A stretch of 64,000 nt of DNA from Secundilactobacillus silagincola (GCF_002583405.1 NZ_BCMJ01000004.1:62001-126000); one strand, 5' to 3'; positions 15,358 through 23,909 are shown, numbered from the stretch's first letter. Translations and numbers: made by a program. Notes: generated by a model from the letters alone, not told the origin.

Positions 15358-15533
15358 GCCGAAGGGCGCTGGTGGATTCATCTGCTGTGACGGTGCTGTT
15401 GGGGCGGATGCCCTTACAGCACGGGACGACATCCGAGACGCGCGGTTTAGGCGTGGCTTGGATGCGAGGTGAAAGACCGCTTCTTAGGCTTTCACCGGTC
15501 CCCACAGCAATGAATCCACCAGCGGCCGAAGGC
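15358..15533. repeat. Structured repeat family B, copy B2
   Basis: Same orientation and core as B1. The basal stem is GCTGGTGGATTCAT (15368-15381) with ATGAATCCACCAGC (15510-15523), so all six differences from B1 are compensated. The first hairpin carries a longer loop between GTGCTGT and ACAGCAC. B1 and B2 enclose the three-gene pilus operon as direct repeats. Confidence 0.8.
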
Positions 15534-15543
15534 AAATCCATAT

Positions 15544-15576
15544 TAAAAAAAGCCTTAGGAAAGCTATCCTAAGACT
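15544..15576 (-). terminator. Terminator of the first YhgE/Pip gene
   Basis: Minus strand: AGTCTTAGGA pairs with TCCTAAGGCT, then a T-run (complement of 15550-15544). Confidence 0.7.
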
Positions 15577-15589
15577 CACAATCAATATT

Positions 15590-17755
15590 CTATTGGCCAA
15601 TCCCGGTCCGACTAAAGTCTGACAGGATACGACGAGTAAAGTTCTGCGCTTTAATTTTCAGGAAGAATCCCAGCAAGAAGACCCCGATAAACATCAGTAT
15701 CAATACGATTGCATCAATAAAGACCGTTTGCATGTTTGGTCCACCCACCGCTTCACGGAAACCACCCACACTGTAAGCGAACGGTGCGAAGCGGTAAGCG
15801 AAACGATAGAATGCTGGATCAAGCTGAACAGGATACAGCGCACCAGATCCCGCCAGCTGAATCGCCACCAGGAAGATGACAATGGCCTTCCCGAGATTAC
15901 CAAAGGTCGCAGCTAGTCCGTAGACAATGCCCGTGAACAGCAACGACGACAGCACCCCAAAAAGCAGCATGATAAAGACGCTTTCTACTTGAACACGAAG
16001 CAAAATAATCGAACTGAAGATGATGACCATGGTTTGAATCATTGATAACGTCCCAAAGGTCAGCATCTTGCCACAGAATTCTTCGTGAACGGTCATGTTA
16101 TGGAACCGCCGTTTTTCACGGGGAATCGTGGTGTGCAGAATCATGACCAGCATGGTACAGCCAATCCAAATCGACAGGGTGATGTAAGTCGGTAAGAAAG
16201 CCGCCCCAAAAGTACCAACGCGGTAAATGCTTTGATCCTTAACGTTAAATAAGGACACCAGCGTATTCCCCATGGTTTTGGGATTATTCTGTAAGACGGT
16301 GATGACGCTGACAATGTCATTATTACTAGTCAGCTTCAACTGGTTAGCAATGTTTTGAATGTCATCTTGATACGTCGTCAATTTACTTTCCAGATTAGAG
16401 CTGCTTTGTGCAATCAGCTGATTGCCTTGAATCGCGTTGTTCAGATAGTCTTCATTGATTCCTTTAGCCTGCTTCAGTTCGCTAAGAATCGACTGTGACT
16501 TTGAGACCGCTGAGATTAAACTGCCACTAATGCTGTCCAAATGCGTTTTGACGGAGCGATTATACTGCCCCAGTGCCGAATTCATCCCCACCGTGATTCG
16601 GCGGGTGTTGTTGGCTGCACTAGCGATTTCATCCGAAGTCAGTCGCCCTTGACTAGCCAGCGTGGACTTCAAAGATTGCAGCTGTGATTTTTCGGTATTC
16701 AGTAAGGACACCACGTTACCAAGGCTGTCATTCAGCCCACTGATGGCGGACAAATGAGATTGACCATTGATACTCTTAAGGAATGACTGCAGCGGCGTCA
16801 CCTGCCCTTTCAACAGGTTGACCTGAGAAATGGCCCGGTTTAGCATGTCGTTCACGGCACTTTTGTTGGTGGAACTGGCCGACCGATTCAGTTGATTAAC
16901 CATACTATTCAAACGGTTGGCGCTAGCCGATGCACTATTGAGGTTAGTGTCCAGACTGTTAAAGGCTTTATCCACCGAACCTTGAACACTGTGCAGAGAT
17001 GACATTGTAGCCGAGTTACTCTGCTGCAACACGTCCACGTTTTGCGAAGCTGACATCACCGGCTTCAATCCGGTTAAAATAGCTTCCATATTAGTAGAGG
17101 TATGGTTAACCTCTACTAATGCGCCAGTGGCAAGGTCCATGGAATCACTTAACGCGATGATCCAATCCTTCAGTTCCAGGATCTGTCCCTGCTGACTCTT
17201 AGCCTTGTCCCCCAGCACATTCAGCTTAGAGAATAAAGTCGTATTGACGGTTTGCAGAAAATTAGTCTGGACTTGATTAACCAGCGTTTTAGCGGCCGTT
17301 TCGGTGATCTTGCCACCCATGGGCGCATCTCGGCTATTCGCCTTATAAATGAGTTTGGCTCGGTGCGGATCATCGCCCGCAATACTGGACAAGGACTTCG
17401 AAAAATTACTTGGAATAATAATTTCCGCGTAGTAGCTGCCCTCTTTGAGCTTAGTATCGGCCTTTTCAGCTGAGGCAAACTGCCAGTTTAACTGGTGGTC
17501 TTTTTTTAACGTTTGCACAACGGTGTCACCAACGTTAAGCTTCTGTCCCGCCATGTTAGCACCGGTATCGTGGTTAACAACCGCCACCGGGATATTTTTG
17601 ATTTCAGAAACGTCATACGGGTTCCAGACGGCCCGGACGTTGATCAGCGTGTAAAGGCTAGGCATGATGCACAGCGCCAGTATTGTAACCATTACAAGTG
17701 GCGAAGAGATCATGGCTTTTAAATCACGCTGATAGATTGCTTTGATGTTTTCCAT
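15590..17755 (-). CDS. YhgE/Pip family membrane protein
   Basis: 721 residues. An N-terminal membrane helix (about 18-40) leads to the YhgE signature VWNPYDVSEIKNIPVAVVNH, DTGANMAGQKLNVG. A long extracellular coiled-coil region (about 190-490), rich in Ser, Asn and Leu, precedes five or six membrane helices (about 520-710). This is the layout of Pip of Lactococcus (phage c2 receptor) and of Bacillus YueB/YhgE, large surface-exposed membrane proteins used by phages and related to the EsaA component of type VII secretion. No other type VII genes are visible. A second member is transcribed divergently 1.1 kb away. Confidence 0.85.
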   Translation of the reverse strand: MENIKAIYQRDLKAMISSPLVMVTILALCIMPSLYTLINVRAVWNPYDVSEIKNIPVAVVNHDTGANMAGQKLNVGDTVVQTLKKDHQLNWQFASAEKADTKLKEGSYYAEIIIPSNFSKSLSSIAGDDPHRAKLIYKANSRDAPMGGKITETAAKTLVNQVQTNFLQTVNTTLFSKLNVLGDKAKSQQGQILELKDWIIALSDSMDLATGALVEVNHTSTNMEAILTGLKPVMSASQNVDVLQQSNSATMSSLHSVQGSVDKAFNSLDTNLNSASASANRLNSMVNQLNRSASSTNKSAVNDMLNRAISQVNLLKGQVTPLQSFLKSINGQSHLSAISGLNDSLGNVVSLLNTEKSQLQSLKSTLASQGRLTSDEIASAANNTRRITVGMNSALGQYNRSVKTHLDSISGSLISAVSKSQSILSELKQAKGINEDYLNNAIQGNQLIAQSSSNLESKLTTYQDDIQNIANQLKLTSNNDIVSVITVLQNNPKTMGNTLVSLFNVKDQSIYRVGTFGAAFLPTYITLSIWIGCTMLVMILHTTIPREKRRFHNMTVHEEFCGKMLTFGTLSMIQTMVIIFSSIILLRVQVESVFIMLLFGVLSSLLFTGIVYGLAATFGNLGKAIVIFLVAIQLAGSGALYPVQLDPAFYRFAYRFAPFAYSVGGFREAVGGPNMQTVFIDAIVLILMFIGVFLLGFFLKIKAQNFTRRILSDFSRTGIGQ

Positions 17756-18015
17756 TTAAACCATCCTTCTGTTGACTACGCTTCGGCCAAATGGAACTTG
17801 GCATACTGTTACTAATTTTAGGGGAGAAACTGGCTGATTTCAAGCACTGGTATAATGATACTGAACATCACTACAGTTTTAAGAAACAATACATTCTATC
17901 GTAAATTGTACTAAAATATAGGAGAATAAGCGACAGGCAAACGGTCTTGTTTTCAATCTTTTTGACTATTCAAGTAGTTGTTTCATTTCGTTTACAGGAT
18001 TTTAGCCGATTTGAT

Positions 18016-18057
18016 GTTATACTATTTTCAAATTAAACGTTTGCTGACAACTGTCAG
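18016..18057 (+). promoter_or_regulatory. Extended -10 promoter and 14-bp dyad before the secreted protein gene
   Basis: TGTTATACT (TATACT at 18018-18023) is followed by the perfect inverted repeat CTGACA-AC-TGTCAG at 18044-18057, itself between AAACGTTT and AAATCGTTT half-sites. Its position just after the start of transcription suits a repressor operator. No regulator gene is adjacent. Confidence 0.5.
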
Positions 18058-18114
18058 ATAAATCGTTTAAACGGTCTCAAACCGATATTAATTTATATAA
18101 GGAGTTTGCTTAAA

Positions 18115-18780
18115 ATGAAGAAACCATTTTTGATCATCGCATTATTTGCTGGCCTGTTCACCGCTTTCGGTGTTAGCACACCGGCAGCTGCCAAGAGTAA
18201 AGGTGCTAAGGTGATCTCATCACGATCCATTTCAAAGAAACCCTATCACGCCGTTAGCGGCTATCTTTATACCAGCACTAGTCTGACAAAGAAAGCCCAC
18301 AACGCCGATAACTATCCTTTCACATTGTTCTACACCTATAAATCTGACACTGTGCGAAAAGCTAATGGTAATAAAGCCGTTTACTACTACGTTAAAAACG
18401 CCAACGGTAAAGTTAAGGGCTGGATTTGGCGCGGTCATCTCGTTCGCGTTGTCGATACTCAAAAACAGTTGAGCCAGCTAAATGAACTAGTAGATTTGAT
18501 TGATTCTACGTCTACTAAGACCCACGACCAGATTGTTTCACTATTAAACTCAGTCAACAACAATACCACGTTGCCAACTTTGATTAATAATTTAACCAAA
18601 CTGCAGAGCAGCCTTAATAACAATTCAGACATTACTAAACTCGGTCAGATCATCACACTGATTCAAAGCGATGTTTCTAACGGTATCAACAATCTATATA
18701 ACACCACGCAAATTTTGCATAACGTCAACACAAATTTAGCAACGTTTATTCACGATGTATGTGATCAAGCAAAGGGCTAA
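18115..18780 (+). CDS. Secreted surface protein with helical C-terminus
   Basis: 221 residues. ATG at 18115 is chosen because AAGGAG lies at a workable distance, whereas an upstream TTG overlaps it. It has a signal peptide ending near AAAKS, a beta-rich domain (YLYTSTSLTKKAHNADNYPF ... WIWRGHLVRV, about 35-110) of the SH3-like or surface-layer-repeat kind common in lactobacillus wall proteins, then about 100 residues of Asn/Leu/Ser-rich amphipathic helix resembling the coiled coils of the neighbouring YhgE proteins. It may interact with them; this is inferred from position and composition. A terminator separates it from the next gene. Confidence 0.65.
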   Translation: MKKPFLIIALFAGLFTAFGVSTPAAAKSKGAKVISSRSISKKPYHAVSGYLYTSTSLTKKAHNADNYPFTLFYTYKSDTVRKANGNKAVYYYVKNANGKVKGWIWRGHLVRVVDTQKQLSQLNELVDLIDSTSTKTHDQIVSLLNSVNNNTTLPTLINNLTKLQSSLNNNSDITKLGQIITLIQSDVSNGINNLYNTTQILHNVNTNLATFIHDVCDQAKG

Positions 18781-18787
18781 TAATCCA

Positions 18788-18834
18788 AAAGAGACTCTGA
18801 TGTGTCCTGCCATGGGATTTCATCAGGGTCTCCT
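18788..18834 (+). terminator. Intrinsic terminator
   Basis: AGAGACTCTGATG pairs with CATCAGGGTCTCCTT between the secreted protein gene and the second YhgE gene. Confidence 0.6.
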
Positions 18835-18904
18835 TATGCGCTTTGCCAAAAATCAGCAAAGCAACTAGAAACTACATTTATCAAACTAACTACCGGAGGA
18901 CAAT

Positions 18905-21040
18905 ATGCGTAACGTTTTCAACCTGATTAAAAAAGATTTTTATAATATCTTTCATACCCGGTCGATTTGGGTGACTTTACTGGCATTTGCCCTTATTCCA
19001 ATGCTGTACGCGGTCCTCAACATTCAGGTATCGTGGAACCCGTACTCACCGAAGAATACGAGCCGGCTAAAAATTGCGGTGGTGAACAACGACGAGGGTG
19101 CCTCACTCAAGAGCCAACCATTCAACGTTGGGAATCAAGTGATCAAGCAACTGCATAAAAACCATGATATTCACTGGGTATTCACCAATGATTGGTCGGC
19201 CAACAATGGTCTCGAAAATGGTAAATACTATGCGATGATTGAAATTCCCGATGACTTTTCATCTAAATTAACCACCTTTGCAACGTCCAACCCGCAAAAG
19301 CCAGCCATCATTTATAAATCAAACGAAAAGCTGAATCCCGCCGCTACTAAGATCATCGGGCAGGCAGAAAATAGTTTGACTGACAATATCCGTCAGAGCT
19401 TCATCAAAACGGCCAGTAAGGAAGCCCTCCAAACCGCTAACAAGGCTGGCGCCACTCTTGCAACCAAAAAGCCGGAGATTCTACAAATCAGTTCATCTCT
19501 AACTGACGCCATTAGTACCATCAACAAGACGGAAAAAACACTCAACGATGTGAACCAAACGAATCAGAAAACCCGAGCGGCACTGCAAACGATGAAGTCG
19601 GACTTACCAAAGATTTCCTCGCAAATTGATGACTTGCAGTCGGTAGTTAATAACACAAAAGCTATCAACAATGCCACCCAGCAGTTAAACCAATCCCTGC
19701 AATCTAATTTAGGCAGTGGTATCAACAGTCTACAGACTCAAGGTACCCGGCTGCAAAACAACTTTAATGGTCTACCGTCCGGTCACCTTTCTTCAACCAC
19801 GTTAAAGAGTACGACTAGTTCAGCTACTTCGCTGTTGAATGGCATCAATGATGGCCTAAGCGACACCTTGCGCATCTTGGACATCGTCAATAACTTTGTG
19901 CCTAATAACCGGACTAACGCGCTGATCAGTTCCGTTGCGAAGGCCAAACAGAGCGTTGACCGTCAAAAATCATTGGTCAGTCAGCTTCGTGGCACCCATT
20001 CCACTTCGAAACAGCAGTCGCTGATCAAAGAACTGCAAGCGGCCTCTAACACGCTGAATACGGCACTCGATACGGCTTATACGAACTTCAATGCCACTAC
20101 CAGTCCTGCGTTAAACAGTTTGAATAATTCGCTGAACGACAATTTAAACGGTAACAGCCAAGTCGTTCAATCCATGCGGTCAGTGATTCCAGAGCTTCGG
20201 GCAATGGCTGATGCCGGTTCCATCACCGCTTCGCAAACCAGCGACATCAACTCCCGTTTGGATAAAATCAAAGGGACCTTGCAGACACTGGACAAACAGA
20301 TGAGTTTTTTGAATGGTAAGAACCTGGATAACTTGATTAAGCTGTTAGGCACGGATCCAAGTCTATCGTCAATCCTCTCTTCGCCAATCAAGCTGCAAAC
20401 CAAAGAAGTTTATCCGATGAAGAACTTCGGCTGGCAGGTTACCCCGTTCTACACCGTATTGGCACTGTGGGTGGGCATGCTCTTGATGTCCACTATCCTG
20501 GCATGGGAGTATATCTTGCCAGAAAGTAAGAATGGCCTGCAGCGACCAAACCATTTACAATCCTACCTTGGCAAATTGCCACTGTATCTGAGTATGGGCT
20601 TCGCGCAAGCAACCTTCGCTTGGATGGGCGAAATCATCCTGGGGGTCAGACCGGTGCACTGGTTCTTGTTCCTGCTAGCGTTCTACGTTGCCAGCTTCAC
20701 CTTTGCCATCATCATGTTCAACCTAGTCTTTATGCTGGGGAATGCCGGTAAGGTGGTCATCGTCTTAATGATGCTGATCCAGCTGTTTGGAACCGGCGGC
20801 ATGTATCCCCTGGAAGTCGTGCCAAAAGATTTGGCGGCGTTGGCACCGTTCATGCCGTTTACGTATGCCATGCAGCTCTTCAGGGAGGTCATGACGACGC
20901 CAAATTGGGGCGTAATTGGCCACGATCTGCTGTTCTTGTTCTTCTTCATCTTGTTCTTCACGCTCATCATGCCGTTGAGGCGACTGTTCGAAAAGTTGGT
21001 CTATCGGATGGAGAGTGATATGGAGAAGTCAAGGTTGTAG
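18905..21040 (+). CDS. YhgE/Pip family membrane protein (second copy)
   Basis: 711 residues with the same plan as the 15590-17755 product: first helix about 20-40, signature VSWNPYSPKNTSRLKIAVVN and NDEGASLKSQPFNVGNQVIK, a long Asn/Ser/Leu-rich extracellular coiled coil, and C-terminal membrane helices starting near residue 510. The two proteins are clearly paralogous but diverged, especially in the coiled coil. This suggests different partners or phage-driven variation. GGAGG precedes ATG. Repeat A3 begins directly at its stop codon. Confidence 0.85.
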   Translation: MRNVFNLIKKDFYNIFHTRSIWVTLLAFALIPMLYAVLNIQVSWNPYSPKNTSRLKIAVVNNDEGASLKSQPFNVGNQVIKQLHKNHDIHWVFTNDWSANNGLENGKYYAMIEIPDDFSSKLTTFATSNPQKPAIIYKSNEKLNPAATKIIGQAENSLTDNIRQSFIKTASKEALQTANKAGATLATKKPEILQISSSLTDAISTINKTEKTLNDVNQTNQKTRAALQTMKSDLPKISSQIDDLQSVVNNTKAINNATQQLNQSLQSNLGSGINSLQTQGTRLQNNFNGLPSGHLSSTTLKSTTSSATSLLNGINDGLSDTLRILDIVNNFVPNNRTNALISSVAKAKQSVDRQKSLVSQLRGTHSTSKQQSLIKELQAASNTLNTALDTAYTNFNATTSPALNSLNNSLNDNLNGNSQVVQSMRSVIPELRAMADAGSITASQTSDINSRLDKIKGTLQTLDKQMSFLNGKNLDNLIKLLGTDPSLSSILSSPIKLQTKEVYPMKNFGWQVTPFYTVLALWVGMLLMSTILAWEYILPESKNGLQRPNHLQSYLGKLPLYLSMGFAQATFAWMGEIILGVRPVHWFLFLLAFYVASFTFAIIMFNLVFMLGNAGKVVIVLMMLIQLFGTGGMYPLEVVPKDLAALAPFMPFTYAMQLFREVMTTPNWGVIGHDLLFLFFFILFFTLIMPLRRLFEKLVYRMESDMEKSRL

Positions 21041-21166
21041 AGTGTGGAAGCAGGCGTTTAGAGAGCGGAGTGTAAGGCGCTTTTGGTATAAATCCCGAAC
21101 TTGGATTTGTGCCAGAAGTGACTTACATGCAGCTCTCTGCCTGCTGGAACACGTTTCGGCAATAGC
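21041..21166 (+). repeat. Structured repeat family A, copy A3
   Basis: Starts right after the TAG of the YhgE gene: AGTGTGGAAGCAGGCG. Pairs: AGCAGGC/GCCTGCT, AGAGAGC/GCTCTCT, TGTAAG/CTTACA, a G-U-rich variable segment, and AAATCC/GGATTT. Internal loop GGAG/TGCA. Ends GGAACACGTTTCGGCAAT. Confidence 0.8.
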
Positions 21167-21171
21167 GGCTT

Positions 21172-21295
21172 AGAGTGTGGAATCAAGCGTTTAGGGACTG
21201 GCGTGTAAGCTACTTCCAACGGAAATCCCGGGTTTGGATTTTTGTTGGGAGTAGCTTACACATAAGTCTCTGCTTGCTGGAGCACGTTCGGCAAT
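21172..21295 (+). repeat. Structured repeat family A, copy A4
   Basis: Tandem to A3 with the same ends but a different variable stem: TGTAAGCTACTTCCAAC pairs with GTTGGGAGTAGCTTACA. AAATCC/GGATTT caps it. Confidence 0.8.
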
Positions 21296-21311
21296 ATCAA
21301 CTAATAAAGAC

Positions 21312-21354
21312 AAAAAGCCTCACAACCAGCGGTAATTTCTGGTTGTGAGGTTTT
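21312..21354. terminator. Bidirectional intrinsic terminator
   Basis: AAAAAGCCTCACAACCAG pairs with CTGGTTGTGAGGTTTT. Confidence 0.7.
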
Positions 21355-21371
21355 GTTATGCCTAAACAATA

Positions 21372-21495
21372 TTAACGATTCTTAAGTTGCAGTAACAGTG
21401 GTCGAAACTGATTAATGAAAGCATGAACATCCTCGACCTCTTTGACACTCAAATTAGGATTTAATTCGTTTTCATTCAAATTTAGGCCCCCCCAT
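21372..21495 (-). pseudogene. Short frame interrupted at a run of seven Gs
   Basis: On the minus strand, ATG at 21495 enters a G7 run. As written, the frame stops after seven codons. With one G fewer it would read on through LNENELNPNLSVKEVEDVHA and FINQFRPLLLQLKNR to TAA at 21372. It has no good ribosome site. It lies just after the ABC transporter genes. It may be a decayed third gene of that operon, a contingency locus, or chance. Confidence 0.25.
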
Positions 21496-21528
21496 TATCA
21501 CACGTGAACACATTACACCTTAGCGTCC

Positions 21529-22305
21529 CTAAACATTCCGCTTATTAAACACGTAGTAGCCGATACCCAAGAAAATGGCGATATAAATAACGTTCCCAAG
21601 TAACATCTGCCAGCCCTGCATCCTTAGTAATGGCTGATAATAACCCGGATGCGATAACATGCTTGGATACAAGGTCATGGTCACTGGATTCCACTTAGCC
21701 CAATCCCACTTTTGAATCAGGATCGTTAACAATTGGGTCACAATGTTGGAAGCAAAGTAACCAATAATACCGACTGACACAGCAGCGGCGGAATTTCTAA
21801 ATAAGTTCGCTAACAAAAAAACAACGCTTAATAATAGCCATAAACTTACAAAACTGGCTGCCGAAATTGCCAGCCCTCTGGTAAAAATCGACATCCCATC
21901 ACCGGCACCCTGATGAATACTCAAGGTATGCCGGAAAAGCAGTGCTTTCATCAACAAAGCAATCCCAGTACTCATCACGTACCAATAAAAGGTATAAAAG
22001 AAGATTGCTAGCCATTTGCTAACCAAAACTTGTCCTCGTGAATAGCGCCGATAAAGCACTTGTTTCATGGTTCCGTACTGAAACTCCATGGTGATGATTG
22101 TGGCCGTTGCAGCAATCATATAGAAGTTAATGATTGGCCGCGAAAAATAAAGCGACTCAAACATGTTGGCTGGGACAAAGGTTTGTGGGTATACCCGGGA
22201 TAAAAAGGCAAATACGATTTCAATACCAACTAAAAATGCCGTACTGACCCAGGTACTGACTCTTCTGGTTAATTTAAAACTTTCCTGTCTAACTAAAGTC
22301 CACAC
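21529..22305 (-). CDS. ABC-2-type transporter permease
   Basis: 258 residues with six predicted membrane helices (about 18-38, 58-80, 104-130, 146-172, 178-200, 232-252), the layout of BcrB/ABC-2 permeases that work with a separate ATPase. The start is GTG with AGGGGG upstream. It follows the ATPase gene by 14 bases, so both form one export unit. Relatives export peptides or antibiotics, or act in lantibiotic self-protection. No bacteriocin gene is next to it, so the substrate is unknown. Confidence 0.8.
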   Translation of the reverse strand: MWTLVRQESFKLTRRVSTWVSTAFLVGIEIVFAFLSRVYPQTFVPANMFESLYFSRPIINFYMIAATATIITMEFQYGTMKQVLYRRYSRGQVLVSKWLAIFFYTFYWYVMSTGIALLMKALLFRHTLSIHQGAGDGMSIFTRGLAISAASFVSLWLLLSVVFLLANLFRNSAAAVSVGIIGYFASNIVTQLLTILIQKWDWAKWNPVTMTLYPSMLSHPGYYQPLLRMQGWQMLLGNVIYIAIFLGIGYYVFNKRNV

Positions 22306-22319
22306 TGTTCTCGCACCCC

Positions 22320-23252
22320 CTATTCTGCCTCTTCTTCGGCTAATCTTTTCTGAATTCGACTCTGTTTCAAAACTTCCAGCAAGGAACTTTCGAGGTTACC
22401 TTCAAGGCGAGTCACGTCCAGAATATCAACGCCACCTTCAACAAGCAGCCGCAACACTTCAGGCATCGTGTTATCATCCGTCGCCACCACTTCCACTCGT
22501 GGATCAGGTGTGGTTTTAAACCTAGCCTTTTTCAGCAATTGACGGGCTTTCTTATCATCGCTGGTCATCAACATAATGGTCTGTTTGCCCTGCGAAGCTA
22601 ATAATTCATGCATGGTCGTCTGTTGCACGATTCGCCCCTCATCAATAATCAACAGATCTTGGGCCAACCGCTGCAGTTCACTCAAAATATGCGATGAGAT
22701 AAGAAAGGTTGTGCCATGTTGAGATTCAGAAATAATCAAATCGCGTAATTCCTTGGTCGCTTCTGGATCCAAACCATTCATAGGTTCATCAAGAATGACT
22801 AATTCAGGAAAATTAACCAACGCCAGCGCAATGCCCAATTTTTGCTTCATGCCTAACGAATAACCCTTGGCCTTCCGTTTAATAAAACTATCCATATTCA
22901 ATTGGGAAATAATTTTTTGAATGTGAATCAGTTGGTGATCACCATCCGCAAACAGTTGAAGATGATCCCAGCCAGTTAAAAAGGGATAAATTCCAGGATA
23001 CTCGATCAGTGCACCAACCTTGGAAAGTGATTCATGCTTCTGCGGTGTTACCGTTTCTCCCGCAATCTTGATGCTGCCTGAGTCATAATTAAATAGGCCC
23101 AGCATAGTTTTCATCAAGGTCGATTTTCCGGCACCATTTGGGCCAACAAGCCCCACGATGTGTCCCGGTTTCAAATCAAACGAGACATCGTGCAAGACGT
23201 GCTTGTTGCCAAAACTTTTATTTAAATTCTGCACGGATAAAATACTGCTCAT
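22320..23252 (-). CDS. ABC transporter ATP-binding protein, BcrA-like
   Basis: 310 residues; ATG at 23252 is used because GGAGG lies inside the longer upstream frame five bases before it. Walker A GLVGPNGAGKSTLMKT, a Q-loop near residue 85, signature YSLGMKQKLGIALAL, Walker B LVILDEPMNGLDP and switch histidine in FLISSHIL are all intact. The extra C-terminal 80 residues form the regulatory tail seen in BcrA-type exporters. It pairs with the permease gene downstream. Confidence 0.85.
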   Translation of the reverse strand: MSSILSVQNLNKSFGNKHVLHDVSFDLKPGHIVGLVGPNGAGKSTLMKTMLGLFNYDSGSIKIAGETVTPQKHESLSKVGALIEYPGIYPFLTGWDHLQLFADGDHQLIHIQKIISQLNMDSFIKRKAKGYSLGMKQKLGIALALVNFPELVILDEPMNGLDPEATKELRDLIISESQHGTTFLISSHILSELQRLAQDLLIIDEGRIVQQTTMHELLASQGKQTIMLMTSDDKKARQLLKKARFKTTPDPRVEVVATDDNTMPEVLRLLVEGGVDILDVTRLEGNLESSLLEVLKQSRIQKRLAEEEAE

Positions 23253-23440
23253 TTTTTCCTCCATACTAATAGTGGTTTACTGGTATTTAATCATAGTTTA
23301 AGGGGTTGGGGCAAGTGTGCTACCTGTTTCAATTAACAACCCAGTATTAAGTTTAACGAATTACTGGCCTTTATGGTATTAAATACGCAAATCGTAAGAA
23401 ATTTCTAAGCCGAAGAGAAATTCTTCAACTTAAAATCAAT

Positions 23441-23473
23441 TTTAAGTTACGTTTAAGCTCATCACAGTATATT
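23441..23473 (+). promoter_or_regulatory. TTTAAG-N5-TTTAAG direct repeat with -10 box (CiaR-type promoter)
   Basis: TTTAAG at 23441-23446 and again at 23452-23457, separated by TTACG. Ten bases later lies TATATT (23468-23473). In streptococci the response regulator CiaR activates promoters with exactly TTTAAG-N5-TTTAAG about ten bases before the -10. There is no good -35 box, as expected for an activator-dependent promoter. Confidence 0.7.
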
Positions 23474-23479
23474 AATCCT

Positions 23480-23728
23480 TGTACCACTGAAACGATCTCC
23501 CCTGATCGTTCCATTTTCCCTAAAAACCACTTTCTTTTGAAAGCAAGTAACTGCCACATTCCCTTGCGACAGTTACATTCCCCTCGTTTCAGGTTACATC
23601 CCCTGCGACCTGAAACATTTCTAAATCCTTCTTCCTATTCTCCCAAATAGCTAAGGACAACAACGACGTAACGTACATCCCCTGTCGTTACGTAAATTAC
23701 CCGCAGACTTTAGAGCTGCGGGTTTTTA
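23480..23728 (+). ncRNA. Candidate csRNA-like small RNA with C-rich anti-Shine-Dalgarno loops
   Basis: About 249 nt without ORF. Hairpins: AACGATC/GATCGTT (loop TCCCCT), GTAACTG/CAGTTAC (23547-23576, loop with ACATTCCCTTGCG), GTTTCAGGT/ACCTGAAAC (23586-23616, loop TACATCCCCTGCG), ACGTAACG/CGTTACGT (23666-23693, loop TACATCCCCTGT), and a small CTATT/AAATAG hairpin with CTCCC. Linkers also carry TTTTCCCT and CATTCCCCTC. It ends with CCCGCAG/CTGCGGG plus T-run. Repeated unpaired CCCC stretches are the hallmark of small RNAs that bind Shine-Dalgarno sites, such as streptococcal csRNAs and RsaE. Confidence 0.75.
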
Positions 23729-23767
23729 TTTGGTTAAAAATATTCTTAGCAGGCATCATTTCGCTAC

Positions 23768-23909
23768 GCTGGGTGGGCAGGTCGAAGTGGGTCGTGGTGA
23801 AGCTAGCACCTTCGCTTCGCTCGGGGCGGATCTCCACCATCTCCCATGTCACTAAACTACCAAAGAACGGTAGTTAAGTGACATCGACACCACGACCTGC
23901 CCGCCCAGC
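23768..23909 (-). repeat. Structured repeat family C, copy C1 (inverted relative to C2)
   Basis: Basal stem GCTGGGTGGGCAGGTC (23768-23783) with GACCTGCCCGCCCAGC (23894-23909). Read on the minus strand, the interior is TCGTGGTG, hairpin TGTCACTTAACTACC/GGTAGTTTAGTGACA, GGGAGATGGTGGAGATCC, then CACCACGA. This matches C2 in order and core sequence while the basal stem is different. Confidence 0.65.
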
